A stretch of DNA of 64,000 nucleotides, taken from positions 4,030,001 to 4,094,000 of the forward strand of contig NZ_CP107985.1 of NCBI RefSeq assembly GCF_036108815.1. The letters are read 5' to 3'. The first letter of the stretch is position 1. The number at the start of each line of letters is the position of its first letter. A program made the translations under genes and the position numbers. Under the pieces are notes generated by a model that was given only the letters and a program-made list of their open reading frames with translations, was not told the origin of the DNA and ran no database searches. Of this stretch, positions 24,425-33,348 are shown piece after piece. This DNA is from Streptomyces sp. NBC_00353. Its GTDB lineage: Bacteria > Actinomycetota > Actinomycetes > Streptomycetales > Streptomycetaceae.

Positions 24425-26344
24425 ATGGACATGCGGATGGCAAGACGAAGGACCATCGGAGCCGTGGTGACGGCGCTCGCCGCCGCGCTGCTGCCCTGGC
24501 AGAGTGCGGCGGCCGAAGGCGGCTCGGCCGCCGCGGCCCCTCCCGAGGTGCTGCCCACGCTCCGCGAATGGCAGGGCGACCAGGGCGAGTTCACGCTCAC
24601 CGATCGGGCCAGAATCGTGCTGGACGGGGTGCGGGACCGTCGTACGGCCGCCGACGCAGGCCGATTCGCCGGCGAACTGAACGGCAAGGCGTCGGTGTCA
24701 CAGGGCCGCGCGGCCCGTTCCGGGGACATCGTGCTGCGCCAGGACCCGACCCAGAAGGGCGTGTTGGGCGCGGAAGGCTACCGGCTCACGGTCGGCGCCC
24801 GCATCACTGTCACCGCCGCCACCTCCACCGGCGTGTTCTACGGCACCCGGACCGTCCTCCAGCTGCTGAACGACGACGGCCGCGCCGCGCGGGGTTCGGC
24901 GACCGATGTACCCGCGTACCGCGAGCGCGGGGTCGGGGTCTGCGCCTGCTACATCAACATATCGACACAGTGGTTCGAGCGCTTGATGAAGGACATGGCG
25001 TCGCAGAAGCTCAACCAGCTGTGGATCGAGGCCAAGGTCAAAAGCGACACCGACCCGGCGTCGGCGTTCTGGGGCTACTACACCAAGCCGCAGGTCCGCA
25101 CGCTGGTCGCGATGGCCAGGAAGTACCACATCGAGCTCGTGCCGGAGATCAACTCCCCCGGCCACATGGACACCTACCTGGAGAACCACCCGGAGCTCCA
25201 GCTCAAGGACCAGAACGGCGTCGCCTCCCCGCCCCGGCTCGACATCTCCCGGCCCGAGGCACTGGCGTACTACACCTCGATGGTCGACGAGGCGCTGAAG
25301 GTCTGGGACAGCCGCTACTGGCACATGGGCGCCGACGAGTACATGCTCGGCTCCTCCTACCCGAGCTACCCGCAGCTGCAGGCCGCGGCGACCGCGAAGT
25401 TCGGTGCGTCGGCGACCCCCGACGATCTCTTCACCGACTTCATCAACCAGGTCAACGCGCATGTGAAGGCGGACGGCAGGTCGCTGCGGATCTGGAACGA
25501 CGGGCTCGTCGGCAAGAACGCCGTCGTCCCGCTGGACCGTGACATCACCGTCGAGCACTGGCTGAGCGGCGGCTCCATCCAGCAGCCGTCCTCGCTGCTC
25601 GCCGAGGGCCGGCCGGTCATGAACTCCGCCTACTCCCTCTACCTGGTGCGCGGCGGATTCACGATGCAGACCCAGAAGCTGTACGAGAGCGACTGGACGC
25701 CGTTGCGCTTCGAGGGGCAGACGCTGACCCAGGGGGCGGCGAACCTCACCGGCGCGAAGATCAGCCTGTGGCCGGACAGTGCGGCGGCCGAGACGGAGAA
25801 CGAGGTGGAGACGAAGGTCTTCATGCCGCTGCGCTTCGTGGCGCAGGCGACCTGGGGCGGCCCGAAGCCGAGCCCGACGTACGCCGGTTTCGAGGCGCTC
25901 GCCCGGAAGATCGGTCACGCGCCGGGCTGGGAGAACACCGACCGCACGCCGCTCACCGACGGTACGTACCGGCTGACCACGGGCGCGAAGGCGCTGGCCC
26001 CCACGGCGGACGCGGGCGTGTCCCTGGTCAAGAACAGCGCGGCCTCCTGGGCGCTGACGGCGACCGCCGACGGGTACTACACGGTGCGGTCCACGGAGAA
26101 CGGTCAGTGCCTGGACGCGGTGCGCGGCAAGAAGTATCTGGGCGCGCCGCTGGAGGTGGGGGCGGAGCTGTCGCTCGGGAACTGCTCGGCGACGGCGCGT
26201 ACGCAGCGCTGGCAGCTGGACACCGGAGCGGGTGCGCTGACGCTGCGCAACGCGATCTCGCAGCTGCATCTGACGGAGCGGGCGTCGGACGGCGCCGCGG
26301 TGCAGACGACGGGCGCGACCCGGCTGACGGCGGGCGCCGCCTGA
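24425..26344 (+). CDS. Secreted GH20 beta-N-acetylhexosaminidase-like enzyme with C-terminal lectin-like domain
   Basis: A 639-residue exported glycosidase. A signal peptide runs to about residue 31 (basic RRRT, then AVVTALAAALLPWQSAAAE). It is followed by the GH20b domain, then the catalytic barrel with HMGADEY near residue 300, where adjacent D and E form the GH20 catalytic pair. LVPEINSPGHMDTYLENHP is typical of the family. The last 120 residues resemble a ricin-type fold (QCLDAVRGKK, CSATARTQRWQLD). GH20 enzymes release terminal N-acetylglucosamine or galactosamine. Its chitin or glycan role fits the nearby Das system, though I see no good dre site upstream. Confidence 0.85.
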   Translation: MDMRMARRRTIGAVVTALAAALLPWQSAAAEGGSAAAAPPEVLPTLREWQGDQGEFTLTDRARIVLDGVRDRRTAADAGRFAGELNGKASVSQGRAARSGDIVLRQDPTQKGVLGAEGYRLTVGARITVTAATSTGVFYGTRTVLQLLNDDGRAARGSATDVPAYRERGVGVCACYINISTQWFERLMKDMASQKLNQLWIEAKVKSDTDPASAFWGYYTKPQVRTLVAMARKYHIELVPEINSPGHMDTYLENHPELQLKDQNGVASPPRLDISRPEALAYYTSMVDEALKVWDSRYWHMGADEYMLGSSYPSYPQLQAAATAKFGASATPDDLFTDFINQVNAHVKADGRSLRIWNDGLVGKNAVVPLDRDITVEHWLSGGSIQQPSSLLAEGRPVMNSAYSLYLVRGGFTMQTQKLYESDWTPLRFEGQTLTQGAANLTGAKISLWPDSAAAETENEVETKVFMPLRFVAQATWGGPKPSPTYAGFEALARKIGHAPGWENTDRTPLTDGTYRLTTGAKALAPTADAGVSLVKNSAASWALTATADGYYTVRSTENGQCLDAVRGKKYLGAPLEVGAELSLGNCSATARTQRWQLDTGAGALTLRNAISQLHLTERASDGAAVQTTGATRLTAGAA

Positions 26345-26535
26345 CGAGCTCCGGCTGAGGGCGCCACCCGCCCGATGCCACCCGGCTGACGGCGCAAACC
26401 GCCCGACGCCGCACAGAACGGGGCCCCGCCCGCCGGATCACCTGACCGCCGGCGCGCGGGGTCCTTCCATGTCCGGGGTCGGATACCGCAGTTGGGCGCC
26501 GACCGGACGGGGCCTGCTCGGTGGAATCCGGAACG

Positions 26536-27174
26536 TCAGTCGTTCGGCACGATCTCGTAGCGCGGCGTGTTCTCCGCCATCTGCCTCAGCGCGTCCTTGC
26601 GGTCGCGCTTCGAGAGCCGGTCGATGTACAGGTAGCCGTACAGGTGGTCCGTCTCGTGCTGAAGGCAGCGCGCGAAGTAACCGTCGCCGCGGACCTTGAT
26701 CGGGTTGCCCTTGGCGTCCTGTCCGCGCACCACCGCGTAGTCCGGGCGGGCCAGCGAGGCGTATGCCGTCGGGACGGAGAGGCAGCCCTCGTTGGAGTCG
26801 TCGAGGACGCGCTCCTCGGGCGGCAGCTCGTCCAGCACCGGGTTGCAGACGACGCCCACGTGCCGCACACCGTCGTCGTCCGGGCAGTCGTAGACGAAGA
26901 CCTTGAGGTCCACGCCGATCTGGTTGGCGGCCAGGCCCACGCCCTCAGCCGTCTTCTGGCTGGCGAACATGTCGTCGATCAGCTGGGCCAGCTCGTCGTC
27001 GAACTCGGTGACGTCCTTGCACTCCTTGTGGAGCACCGGGTTACCCACGACCGTGATCGGCCGGGAGGTGCCACGCTCGCGGTACGCCGCCTCACGCGCC
27101 TCACAGTCCTCGGTGTCCACGACGAATCCTTCGTCGTCGACGCTGATCTGCTCGTCCGTCTCCTGCTGCGCCAT
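26536..27174 (-). CDS. def: Peptide deformylase
   Basis: A 212-residue metalloenzyme that removes the formyl group from the initiator methionine of new proteins. All three family motifs are present: GVGLAANQIG, EGCLSVP (cysteine metal ligand) and QHETDHLYG (two histidine ligands and the catalytic glutamate). It has an extra acidic N-terminal extension of about 40 residues (MAQQETDEQISVDDEG) common to the long actinomycete isoform. It is a single gene 73 bases downstream of the TPR protein gene on the same strand and may be cotranscribed with it. Confidence 0.94.
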   Translation of the reverse strand: MAQQETDEQISVDDEGFVVDTEDCEAREAAYRERGTSRPITVVGNPVLHKECKDVTEFDDELAQLIDDMFASQKTAEGVGLAANQIGVDLKVFVYDCPDDDGVRHVGVVCNPVLDELPPEERVLDDSNEGCLSVPTAYASLARPDYAVVRGQDAKGNPIKVRGDGYFARCLQHETDHLYGYLYIDRLSKRDRKDALRQMAENTPRYEIVPND

Positions 27175-27247
27175 GTCCGCCGTACGCCTTCCTCAAAACC
27201 CGAATCGATGCCCGTACAGCCTAACGGCCGGGCCGCGGACGCACGGC

Positions 27248-28240
27248 TCAGCAGACTTCTTCGAGATCCCGCCACTCACGGCTGTCCGGGCTGTCCGCCA
27301 CCCAGCCGTCCAGCAATCCGCGGACCAGCCCCGCCGGCGCCGCTATCCCGCACTCGCGCTCGGGCACCCACAGCTCACCGGCGGTCCGGTGGCCCAGCGG
27401 GCCCGGATGGCCGGGCTCGCTGTGATCGTGCGGGTCGAGGTGCTCACCGTCGCCCTCGTCGCTCTCCATCCGGCTCTCCGAACAGGCCCGGCAGAGCAGC
27501 CGTACGGACGACGACCAGTCCTCGGCGGCGAACCCGGCATCGGACGCCAGCTGCTCGAGGGCGTCCCGGTCGTCCTCCGTGGCGGCTTCGAGAAGCACCA
27601 CCCAGGTGGGTACGGGGGAGGGTGCCCACAGCTCGATCTCGTCGAACACGGGATACGAGGGGCCGGCCGCGGTCACGCGCTCGCCGTGCGGCACCCCGTC
27701 GTGCAGGACGACCTCGCCCCAGCGCCGCCCGGAGGACGGCAGCGGGATCGACAGCACTTCCATCCGCGCCGGGTCCAGCCTGCGGCCCCAGACGACCTCG
27801 GCCTCGCCCTCGGGCGACAGCCGTACGGCCGCGCTGCCGAGCTCCATGCCGGCCGGCTCGCTGTTGGCCGCCGCGGTGTGCTGGCCGCTGCCGGGTACCT
27901 TCAGGCCGTAGGCCTGCCAGGCGCGACGGGCCAGTGGCCAGTCCTGCAGTGCGGTGGCGGCGATCCCGACGTTCCACCAGTCCGGGGCGCCGGACTCCTT
28001 GTCGAGCAGCGCCACGGCCCGTAGGCCGGCCGCTCTCGCCTGTTCCCAGTCGTGCCGGAACTTGTGCAGCAGCGCCAGGTTGAACCACGACTCGGAGAGC
28101 CAGGGCTCCAGGTCCGCCGCCCGTGTCAGCAGTGCGCCCGCGTCCTCGTACCGGCCGTCGCCGATCAGCGTGAACGCGCGGTCCGTGGCCTGCCGCCAAG
28201 AGGCGGAGGGCCGATGCCGTACCTTCCCGAAGATCTTCAC
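27248..28240 (-). CDS. Tetratricopeptide-repeat protein
   Basis: A 330-residue soluble protein conserved in Streptomyces. The N-terminal half carries TPR-type helices (ATDRAFTLIGDGRYEDAGAL, then DLEPWLSESWFNLALLHKF and a third pair around WNVGIAATALQDWPLARRAW). The C-terminal half is not assigned; it contains CRACSES and a histidine/aspartate-rich stretch (HLDPHDHSEPGHPGPLGH) that could bind metal. GTG 28240 (VKIFGKVRHRP) is used because upstream residues look non-coding and GGCGGGA precedes it. Its role is unknown; it is probably a scaffold. Confidence 0.75.
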   Translation of the reverse strand: MKIFGKVRHRPSASWRQATDRAFTLIGDGRYEDAGALLTRAADLEPWLSESWFNLALLHKFRHDWEQARAAGLRAVALLDKESGAPDWWNVGIAATALQDWPLARRAWQAYGLKVPGSGQHTAAANSEPAGMELGSAAVRLSPEGEAEVVWGRRLDPARMEVLSIPLPSSGRRWGEVVLHDGVPHGERVTAAGPSYPVFDEIELWAPSPVPTWVVLLEAATEDDRDALEQLASDAGFAAEDWSSSVRLLCRACSESRMESDEGDGEHLDPHDHSEPGHPGPLGHRTAGELWVPERECGIAAPAGLVRGLLDGWVADSPDSREWRDLEEVC

Positions 28241-28332
28241 GATTCCCGCCTGTCCCGACTCGGACACCCTCGTTTTCCGGTCTTCTTCGCATCCAACCAT
28301 GCCCAGCCGGACGCCCGCTCATTACCCATGGG

Positions 28333-29598
28333 TTACCCAGGCAGGACGGGGGTCAGACCGCCCCGGGCCAGCACGCGCGCGAGCGATTCCACGACCTCCG
28401 GCTGATAGTCGTGGCCGGTCCCGAGCCTGAGCTGTTCCAGTGCGTCGAGCGGCCCGCTGAGACCTTCCCCGCAGAGGTCGTCGTATGCGTTGACGGCCCG
28501 GACGATCCGGGCGGGCAGTGGCTGCTCGCGATACGGGTCGGCCTGCCGCTCCACCACGACGGCGATCTCGGTGTCCACCCCGGTCTGCCGGACGACGGCC
28601 CCGCCCAGCAGCGCGATCCGGCGCTGCTCGGCGGCGGGCAGCGGGGCGGTCGCCCCGTCGGGCACCGGATCGACGAGGGAGAGCTGCCCGATGTCGTGCA
28701 TCAGGGCCGCGTACTCCAGCACGGTCAGCTCGGCCCCGGAGAGCCCCAGCTCGCGGCCGACGGCCGTGCAGAGCATCGCCACCCGGCGCGCATGCCCGTG
28801 CGGGGTGTAGCCGGCGATCTCGGTGGACCGGGCGAGCGAGGTGATGGTCTGCCGGTAGGTGGTGCGCACCGCGACGAACCGGCGGAACGACACCTGGGCC
28901 AGCAGCAGCGGTACGCAGAGCACGGGCAGCGCCCACAGGCCCGCGACGGAGACCCCCAGGGCCATCACCGCCCCGGTCGCGCAGACCGCCGAACCGATGC
29001 CCAGCAGAGCGCGCAGCTCGTCACGGAGCAGCGGTCCGTACGGGAAGGGGGTACCGGACCGCAGCAGCAGGGCACCGAGCACGGCGTCGCACAGGGCCGT
29101 GAGCACGAGCAGTACGAGCAGGAAGAGCGCGAAGTACGGGCCGTCGCCGAACCAGACGGCGGACCGGCCGGAATTGTGGAGCGGCTGGAAGCACACAGCG
29201 GCGAACGAGACGATGATGATCCGCCGGGCCACCTGATCGGCGGTGGGCCCACTGCCACGTGCCACATGGGGCACGGCGGCGACGAGCTGCGCCGCGACGA
29301 GAACAGCGATGACCTGCAGGGCTCCGTGGCTGGTGGGCTCCCCGCCGCTGCGGCCGAGAAGCGCATACGCGAGCGCTCCGGCGGCGCCGAGCGGCGCGGG
29401 CTCCCGCTCACCGGGCAGCGCACCCCAGCGGGCCAGCTCACCGACGGTGATGAGCACGCCGAAGGTGAGGGCAAGCCCGGGTTCGTGGAGACCGTGCCAG
29501 AGGGTGTGGGCGAGACCGGCGACGGCGAGCGCACCGGCGGCGCCACGGACGGCCAGGACAGCGGGGGGCAGCCTCGTCCGGCTCCGACCGCGACTCAC
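28333..29598 (-). CDS. Membrane protein with degenerate HD-GYP-type domain
   Basis: A 421-residue protein with a hydrophobic N-terminal half (around eight helices) and a C-terminal HD phosphohydrolase domain. The HD pair survives in LEYAALMHDIGQLSLVDP, but the HHE and GYP signatures are replaced (VVVERQADPYREQPLPARI). It may therefore have lost c-di-GMP phosphodiesterase activity and act as a partner or sensor. GTG 29598 overlaps the upstream gene's stop (GTGA), so it is coupled to the intact HD-GYP gene. The two gene products share layout and look like an old tandem duplication. Confidence 0.8.
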   Translation of the reverse strand: MSRGRSRTRLPPAVLAVRGAAGALAVAGLAHTLWHGLHEPGLALTFGVLITVGELARWGALPGEREPAPLGAAGALAYALLGRSGGEPTSHGALQVIAVLVAAQLVAAVPHVARGSGPTADQVARRIIIVSFAAVCFQPLHNSGRSAVWFGDGPYFALFLLVLLVLTALCDAVLGALLLRSGTPFPYGPLLRDELRALLGIGSAVCATGAVMALGVSVAGLWALPVLCVPLLLAQVSFRRFVAVRTTYRQTITSLARSTEIAGYTPHGHARRVAMLCTAVGRELGLSGAELTVLEYAALMHDIGQLSLVDPVPDGATAPLPAAEQRRIALLGGAVVRQTGVDTEIAVVVERQADPYREQPLPARIVRAVNAYDDLCGEGLSGPLDALEQLRLGTGHDYQPEVVESLARVLARGGLTPVLPG

Positions 29599-31106
29599 CG
29601 GGTCCGGTCCACGGACGGCTGCGCCCCAGGTGCGAGCCCGTACCCGTCCGCAGCCACCGCACGACCGGCCGCCACATCGAGCCCGTCCCCGGACACCGCA
29701 CGACCGGCCGCCGGCTCGAGCCCGTCGGGCGATTGCGGGCGAACCGGCCTCCGGACGTCCCCGGCCCCCGCACTCGCGCCCGCCCTTGGCACCGGCACCG
29801 TCTCGTCGGCCGTCACCACCGTCGACGCCGTCGACCACCCGTGCCGGTCCAGGCCTCGCGCCAGCGCCCGCACCATCTGCGGATCGAACTGCGTGCCCGC
29901 ACACCTCTTCAGCTCCTCCACCGCTGCCGGCACCGGCCTCCCTCTCCGGTACGACCGCGTCGACGTCATCGCGTCGAACGCGTCGGCCACCGCGACGACC
30001 CTCGCGAACTCGGGGATCTCCCGCCCGCTGAGCCCGTACGGATAGCCGCTGCCGTCGAGCCGCTCGTGGTGGTGCAGGATCGCCGCTCGCGCCTCGCCCA
30101 GGAACCCGATGCCCCGGACGATCTCGTGCCCGTACTCCGGATGCAGTTCGATCACGCGCCGTTCCTCCGGGGTGAGCGGCCCGTCCTTGCGCAGCACCCG
30201 GGTCGGGACGCAGAGCTTGCCGACGTCGTGCAGGATCCCGGCGAAGCGGAGCACTTCGAGGCGGTCCTCCGCCATGCCGAGTTCCCTGGCGATCAGCACG
30301 GAGGCCCGCCCCACGCGCTCGCTGTGCCCGCGGGTGTACGTGTCCTTGATGTCGACGGCCTGCACCAGCGCCCTGATGGTGGCGCGGTGCGCGGCGTGCT
30401 CACGGTGGTACTGGGAGAAGATCCAGCAGGAGATGTACATCGGCAGCAGGACGAAGAGCGCGGACACCGGTCCGTACGAGCTGCGCCACAGCACGGCCAT
30501 CATCAGCCCGGCGAGACCGTGTACCAGGTGCGGTCCGAGCGAACGCGGCAGAAGGCCGCTCCAGGCGTGTCGCAGCGGCAGCCGTTCGGCCGTGGCCAGG
30601 ATCGAGCCGTCCAGGGCGGTCAGGACGAGGCTGAAGGCCAGCGCGGCGGCGCAGGCGGGCAGCAGGGCGTACGGGAAGTCGGGCAGCCGTTCGGGACCCG
30701 GTCCGCCGAGCGTGGCGCCACCGCCGAGCAGACCGTGGACGTACGACGCCGCCCAGACGGTGAGGGCGAGCTGTGCCGCCCGCCAGATGCGGCGGGCCGT
30801 AGCGGGCGCGTGCTCGACCCGGCCGACGAACGAGCCGGGGATCGCGACCAGCGCGGCGGCTGCGGGCGGCAGCAGGAACGCGGCGGCGAGCAGCAGCGGG
30901 AAGAACGATCCGGCACTGATCGGCACGGAGCTGCCGAGGAGGCGGCAGCGGCCCGGAAGCTCGCAGGCCAGATAGAGCGCCGTGAGCAGTCCCACGGTGG
31001 TCCACGCGATCCCCGCACCGGGACGCAACGCAGGCAGCGCACAGAGCGTCGCGCAGACCGCTGCGGCCAGAATGTGCGCGCGCGCCGCTGACGGTGTGGC
31101 TCTCAC
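29595..31106 (-). CDS. Membrane-anchored HD-GYP domain phosphodiesterase
   Basis: About 504 residues: a hydrophobic sensor half with around eight helices, then a complete HD-GYP domain. Signature residues are HSERVGRASV, FAGILHDVGKLCVP, ELHPEYGHEIV, HHHERLDGSGYPYGL and VADAFDAMTSTRSYR. HD-GYP proteins usually hydrolyse c-di-GMP or related dinucleotides, and c-di-GMP governs development in Streptomyces. The last 90 residues are low-complexity and rich in Ala/Gly/Val repeats. GTG 31106 (VRATPSAARAH) is my choice; the frame is open 90 bases further. It is coupled by GTGA to the next HD-domain gene. Confidence 0.85.
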   Translation of the reverse strand: MRATPSAARAHILAAAVCATLCALPALRPGAGIAWTTVGLLTALYLACELPGRCRLLGSSVPISAGSFFPLLLAAAFLLPPAAAALVAIPGSFVGRVEHAPATARRIWRAAQLALTVWAASYVHGLLGGGATLGGPGPERLPDFPYALLPACAAALAFSLVLTALDGSILATAERLPLRHAWSGLLPRSLGPHLVHGLAGLMMAVLWRSSYGPVSALFVLLPMYISCWIFSQYHREHAAHRATIRALVQAVDIKDTYTRGHSERVGRASVLIARELGMAEDRLEVLRFAGILHDVGKLCVPTRVLRKDGPLTPEERRVIELHPEYGHEIVRGIGFLGEARAAILHHHERLDGSGYPYGLSGREIPEFARVVAVADAFDAMTSTRSYRRGRPVPAAVEELKRCAGTQFDPQMVRALARGLDRHGWSTASTVVTADETVPVPRAGASAGAGDVRRPVRPQSPDGLEPAAGRAVSGDGLDVAAGRAVAADGYGLAPGAQPSVDRTR

Positions 31107-31235
31107 CCGCCCCACCCGCCCCCCAACGATGGTCAATGGAGGCGCCAGGCTAGCGAGTTGGACGCGCGACCGAGCGCCGATGAGCTCGATTCGCACGTTC
31201 GGGTGAGTTCGGGTGATGTGTACGCCGTAGCGGTG

Positions 31236-31284
31236 GTACGCGTGAGGGCGCGCCGCGAAAGTCGCGGCGCGCCCTCACGCGTAC
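31236..31284. terminator. 23-bp perfect hairpin terminator upstream of the HD-GYP gene, downstream of rsrA
   Basis: The arms 31236-31258 and 31262-31284 are perfect 23-bp complements with a three-base AAG loop. It follows rsrA (read right to left) and isolates sigR-rsrA from the HD-GYP pair. Confidence 0.9.
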
Positions 31285-31359
31285 GGAGGAAGGTGGGAGG
31301 GGACGTACCGCCGCTCAGCGGCTGCCGCCCGTCACTCTCCGGCCCTCACCTGCCGGCCG

Positions 31360-31677
31360 TCACTCGCTGGCGGCGGTCGGCAGCTGCGACTCGGCCACCA
31401 CGTCCTGATCCGGCACGGCCTGCCCCGAGCGGATCAGGTCGATCCGGCCCATCACCTTGGAGCGCAGATCGCTCGGCACGTCGTCGTGGCCGCAGCAGCG
31501 CTTCACCAGCTTCTTCACAGCCTGCTCCAGGCCGTACTTCTCCAGGCACGGGGAGCACTCCTCGAAGTGCACCTCGAACTTGGTGCAGTCGCTGTCGGGC
31601 ATCTCATGGTCGAGAAACTCGTAGAGATGATCGAGGACCTCTGAGCAGTCTGTCTCGTGCGGCTCTCCGCAGCTCAT
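31360..31677 (-). CDS. rsrA: Redox-sensing zinc anti-sigma factor RsrA
   Basis: A 105-residue ZAS-family anti-sigma factor. The metal and redox residues match known RsrA: C11, H37, C41 and C44 in the HFEECSPC motif, with further cysteines C3, C31, C61 and C62. In reduced zinc-bound form it holds SigR inactive. Thiol oxidation forms a disulfide, zinc leaves and SigR is freed. The ATG overlaps the sigR stop as ATGA, giving coupled and stoichiometric synthesis. A 23-bp hairpin lies downstream. Confidence 0.95.
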   Translation of the reverse strand: MSCGEPHETDCSEVLDHLYEFLDHEMPDSDCTKFEVHFEECSPCLEKYGLEQAVKKLVKRCCGHDDVPSDLRSKVMGRIDLIRSGQAVPDQDVVAESQLPTAASE

Positions 31678-32330
31678 GAGCCCGAGCCTTTCCGATCGTC
31701 CGACTCTCCGGCACCGGCCGGGACGAGCCCGCGCTCGCGGGCGTAGTCCTCCAGCATGCCGCGCAGTTGGCGGCGGCCCCGGTGCAGTCGGGACATCACC
31801 GTACCGATGGGAGTCCCCATGATGTCCGCGATCTCCTTGTAGGCAAAGCCCTCTACATCCGCAAGATAAACCGCGATGCGGAACTCTTCGGGGATCGCCT
31901 GCAGTGCGGACTTCACATCCGAGTCCGGAAGGTGGTCGAGAGCCTGCGACTCGGCGGACCGCAGACCGGTCGACATGTGCGACTCGGCGCGCGCCAGCTG
32001 CCAGTCCTCGATCTCCTCGGCGGCACTGCGCTGAGGTTCGCGCTGCTTCTTGCGGTACGAATTGATGAAGGTGTTCGTCAGGATGCGGTACATCCATGCC
32101 TTGAGGTTCGTACCCTCGCGGAACTGGTGGAAGGAGCCGTACGCCTTCGCATACGTCTCCTGGACCAGGTCCTCGGCGTCTGCGGGGTTGCGCGTCATGC
32201 GCAGCGCGGCCGAGTACATCTGGTCGAGGAAACCGAGGGCGTCCCGCTCGAAGCGCGCGTTGCGCTCGGCGGTCGTCTCCTCCGCGCGGCCGTCGTCGGT
32301 CCCTGTGTCGGTACCGGTGACCGGACCCAC
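31674..32330 (-). CDS. sigR: Thiol-oxidative-stress ECF sigma factor SigR (short and extended forms)
   Basis: A 218-residue ECF sigma factor (ECF12) directing thioredoxin, mycothiol and proteostasis genes under thiol oxidation. Region 2 is ALRMTRNPADAEDLVQETYA with LKAWMYRILTNTFINSYRKK. Region 4 is FAYKEIADIMGTPIGTVMSR. The GTG at 32330 (VGPVTGTD) matches the known short SigR start and sits just behind GGAGG. The frame continues to an ATG at 32516, adding 62 residues. In S. coelicolor an unstable longer form, SigR', is made from the induced upstream promoter, and the same arrangement is visible here. Confidence 0.95.
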   Translation of the reverse strand: MGPVTGTDTGTDDGRAEETTAERNARFERDALGFLDQMYSAALRMTRNPADAEDLVQETYAKAYGSFHQFREGTNLKAWMYRILTNTFINSYRKKQREPQRSAAEEIEDWQLARAESHMSTGLRSAESQALDHLPDSDVKSALQAIPEEFRIAVYLADVEGFAYKEIADIMGTPIGTVMSRLHRGRRQLRGMLEDYARERGLVPAGAGESDDRKGSGS

Positions 32331-32566
32331 CTCCTCCAACGCTGTGACGGATCCGAAACCGGACCCGCTCGAATCGGAGAATAGTCGACCTTGCTTCGAC
32401 GCGGGCTGTCGATCCGATCCGCTCAGTGCCCGCTCGGGAGTGGTCTTCGCCGCGTGCAACACCGTCCACTCCAGGTCAGCGGCGTTCGAGCGGCGCGGGC
32501 AGATGGTCGAACCCATGCGACGGACTCCCTCTCCACATACGACGTTGATGTACCGATGTCACCGAC

Positions 32567-32592
32567 AACAGTGGCCCCCCACTCAACATTCC
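32567..32592 (-). promoter_or_regulatory. SigR-dependent autoregulatory promoter of sigR
   Basis: On the minus strand GGAAT (32592-32588) is followed after exactly 18 bases by GTT (32569-32567). This is the full SigR consensus, and it lies about 50 bases before the upstream ATG at 32516. It would feed positive autoregulation and supply message for the extended protein. Confidence 0.88.
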
Positions 32593-32676
32593 CGGGGCTG
32601 TGACCGGTCTCCGCGAGGGTGATCCGATCCACCCGGAAGGAGGCATGCCCGGCGTGCGAGGGAGACGAGTCGGGCG

Positions 32677-33339
32677 TTACGGGAGTCGGTCCAGCCACGC
32701 GGTGACGGCGGCGGTGAGGATCTCCATCGCCTGATCCTGGGTCAGGTCGGCCTTCTTCGGTACGGCGAAGCCGTGGTCCCCGTACGGCACCTCGGTGATC
32801 TCGAACTCCCCCGGCGGGAATTCGGCGGGCCGTCCGAACGGGTCGTGGCCGCCCTGCACGACGAGCGTGGGCACACCCGAGCCGAGCAGCTCGTCCTTGC
32901 GGGACTTCTCCGGCTTGCCCGGCGGGTGCAGCGGAAAACTGAGCGCGAGGACCGCGTGGGCGCCGAGCTCGGTCGCCGTCCGGCAGGCCACCCGGGCGCC
33001 GGCGCTGCGTCCCGCGGCGACGACCGGGAGCCCTGGGGCGGCGAGCGCGGGCCACACGCCCCGCCAGCCGGTGTCCAGGGTCTTCGGAGCGGGTGCGAGC
33101 TTCTTCCCGGCGACCCGCCACGGCTGCTCCACCAGGGCGACGCTCACTCCGTGGGCGGGCAGCGCGGTGGCCAGGGCCTGGAGGTCGCGGGCCTCGATGC
33201 CGCCGCCGGCGCCGTGACCGGCGGCGAGCACCAGGCGCGGCTTCTTCGCGGGCAGCCAGGTGATCCGGGCCGTCCCGGCGTCGGTGTCGACCGTCTCGGT
33301 CGTCGTACGAGCTGTCTCTGTGGGGCTCACGTGTCTCAT
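32677..33339 (-). CDS. Alpha/beta-hydrolase, dienelactone-hydrolase-like
   Basis: A 220-residue cytoplasmic alpha/beta hydrolase of the KANL3/Tex30-like bacterial group. The nucleophile elbow is AAGRSAGARVACR. The acidic residue is likely in VVQGGHDPFG and the histidine in YGDHGFAVPKK. HGAGGG forms the oxyanion loop. The substrate is unknown. The ATG at 33339 has AGG directly against it. A GTG nine bases later (VSPTETAR) has better spacing from the same site. It is transcribed alongside the SRAP gene, which ends nine bases upstream. Confidence 0.8.
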   Translation of the reverse strand: MRHVSPTETARTTTETVDTDAGTARITWLPAKKPRLVLAAGHGAGGGIEARDLQALATALPAHGVSVALVEQPWRVAGKKLAPAPKTLDTGWRGVWPALAAPGLPVVAAGRSAGARVACRTATELGAHAVLALSFPLHPPGKPEKSRKDELLGSGVPTLVVQGGHDPFGRPAEFPPGEFEITEVPYGDHGFAVPKKADLTQDQAMEILTAAVTAWLDRLP

Positions 33340-33348
33340 CCTGCCCGG

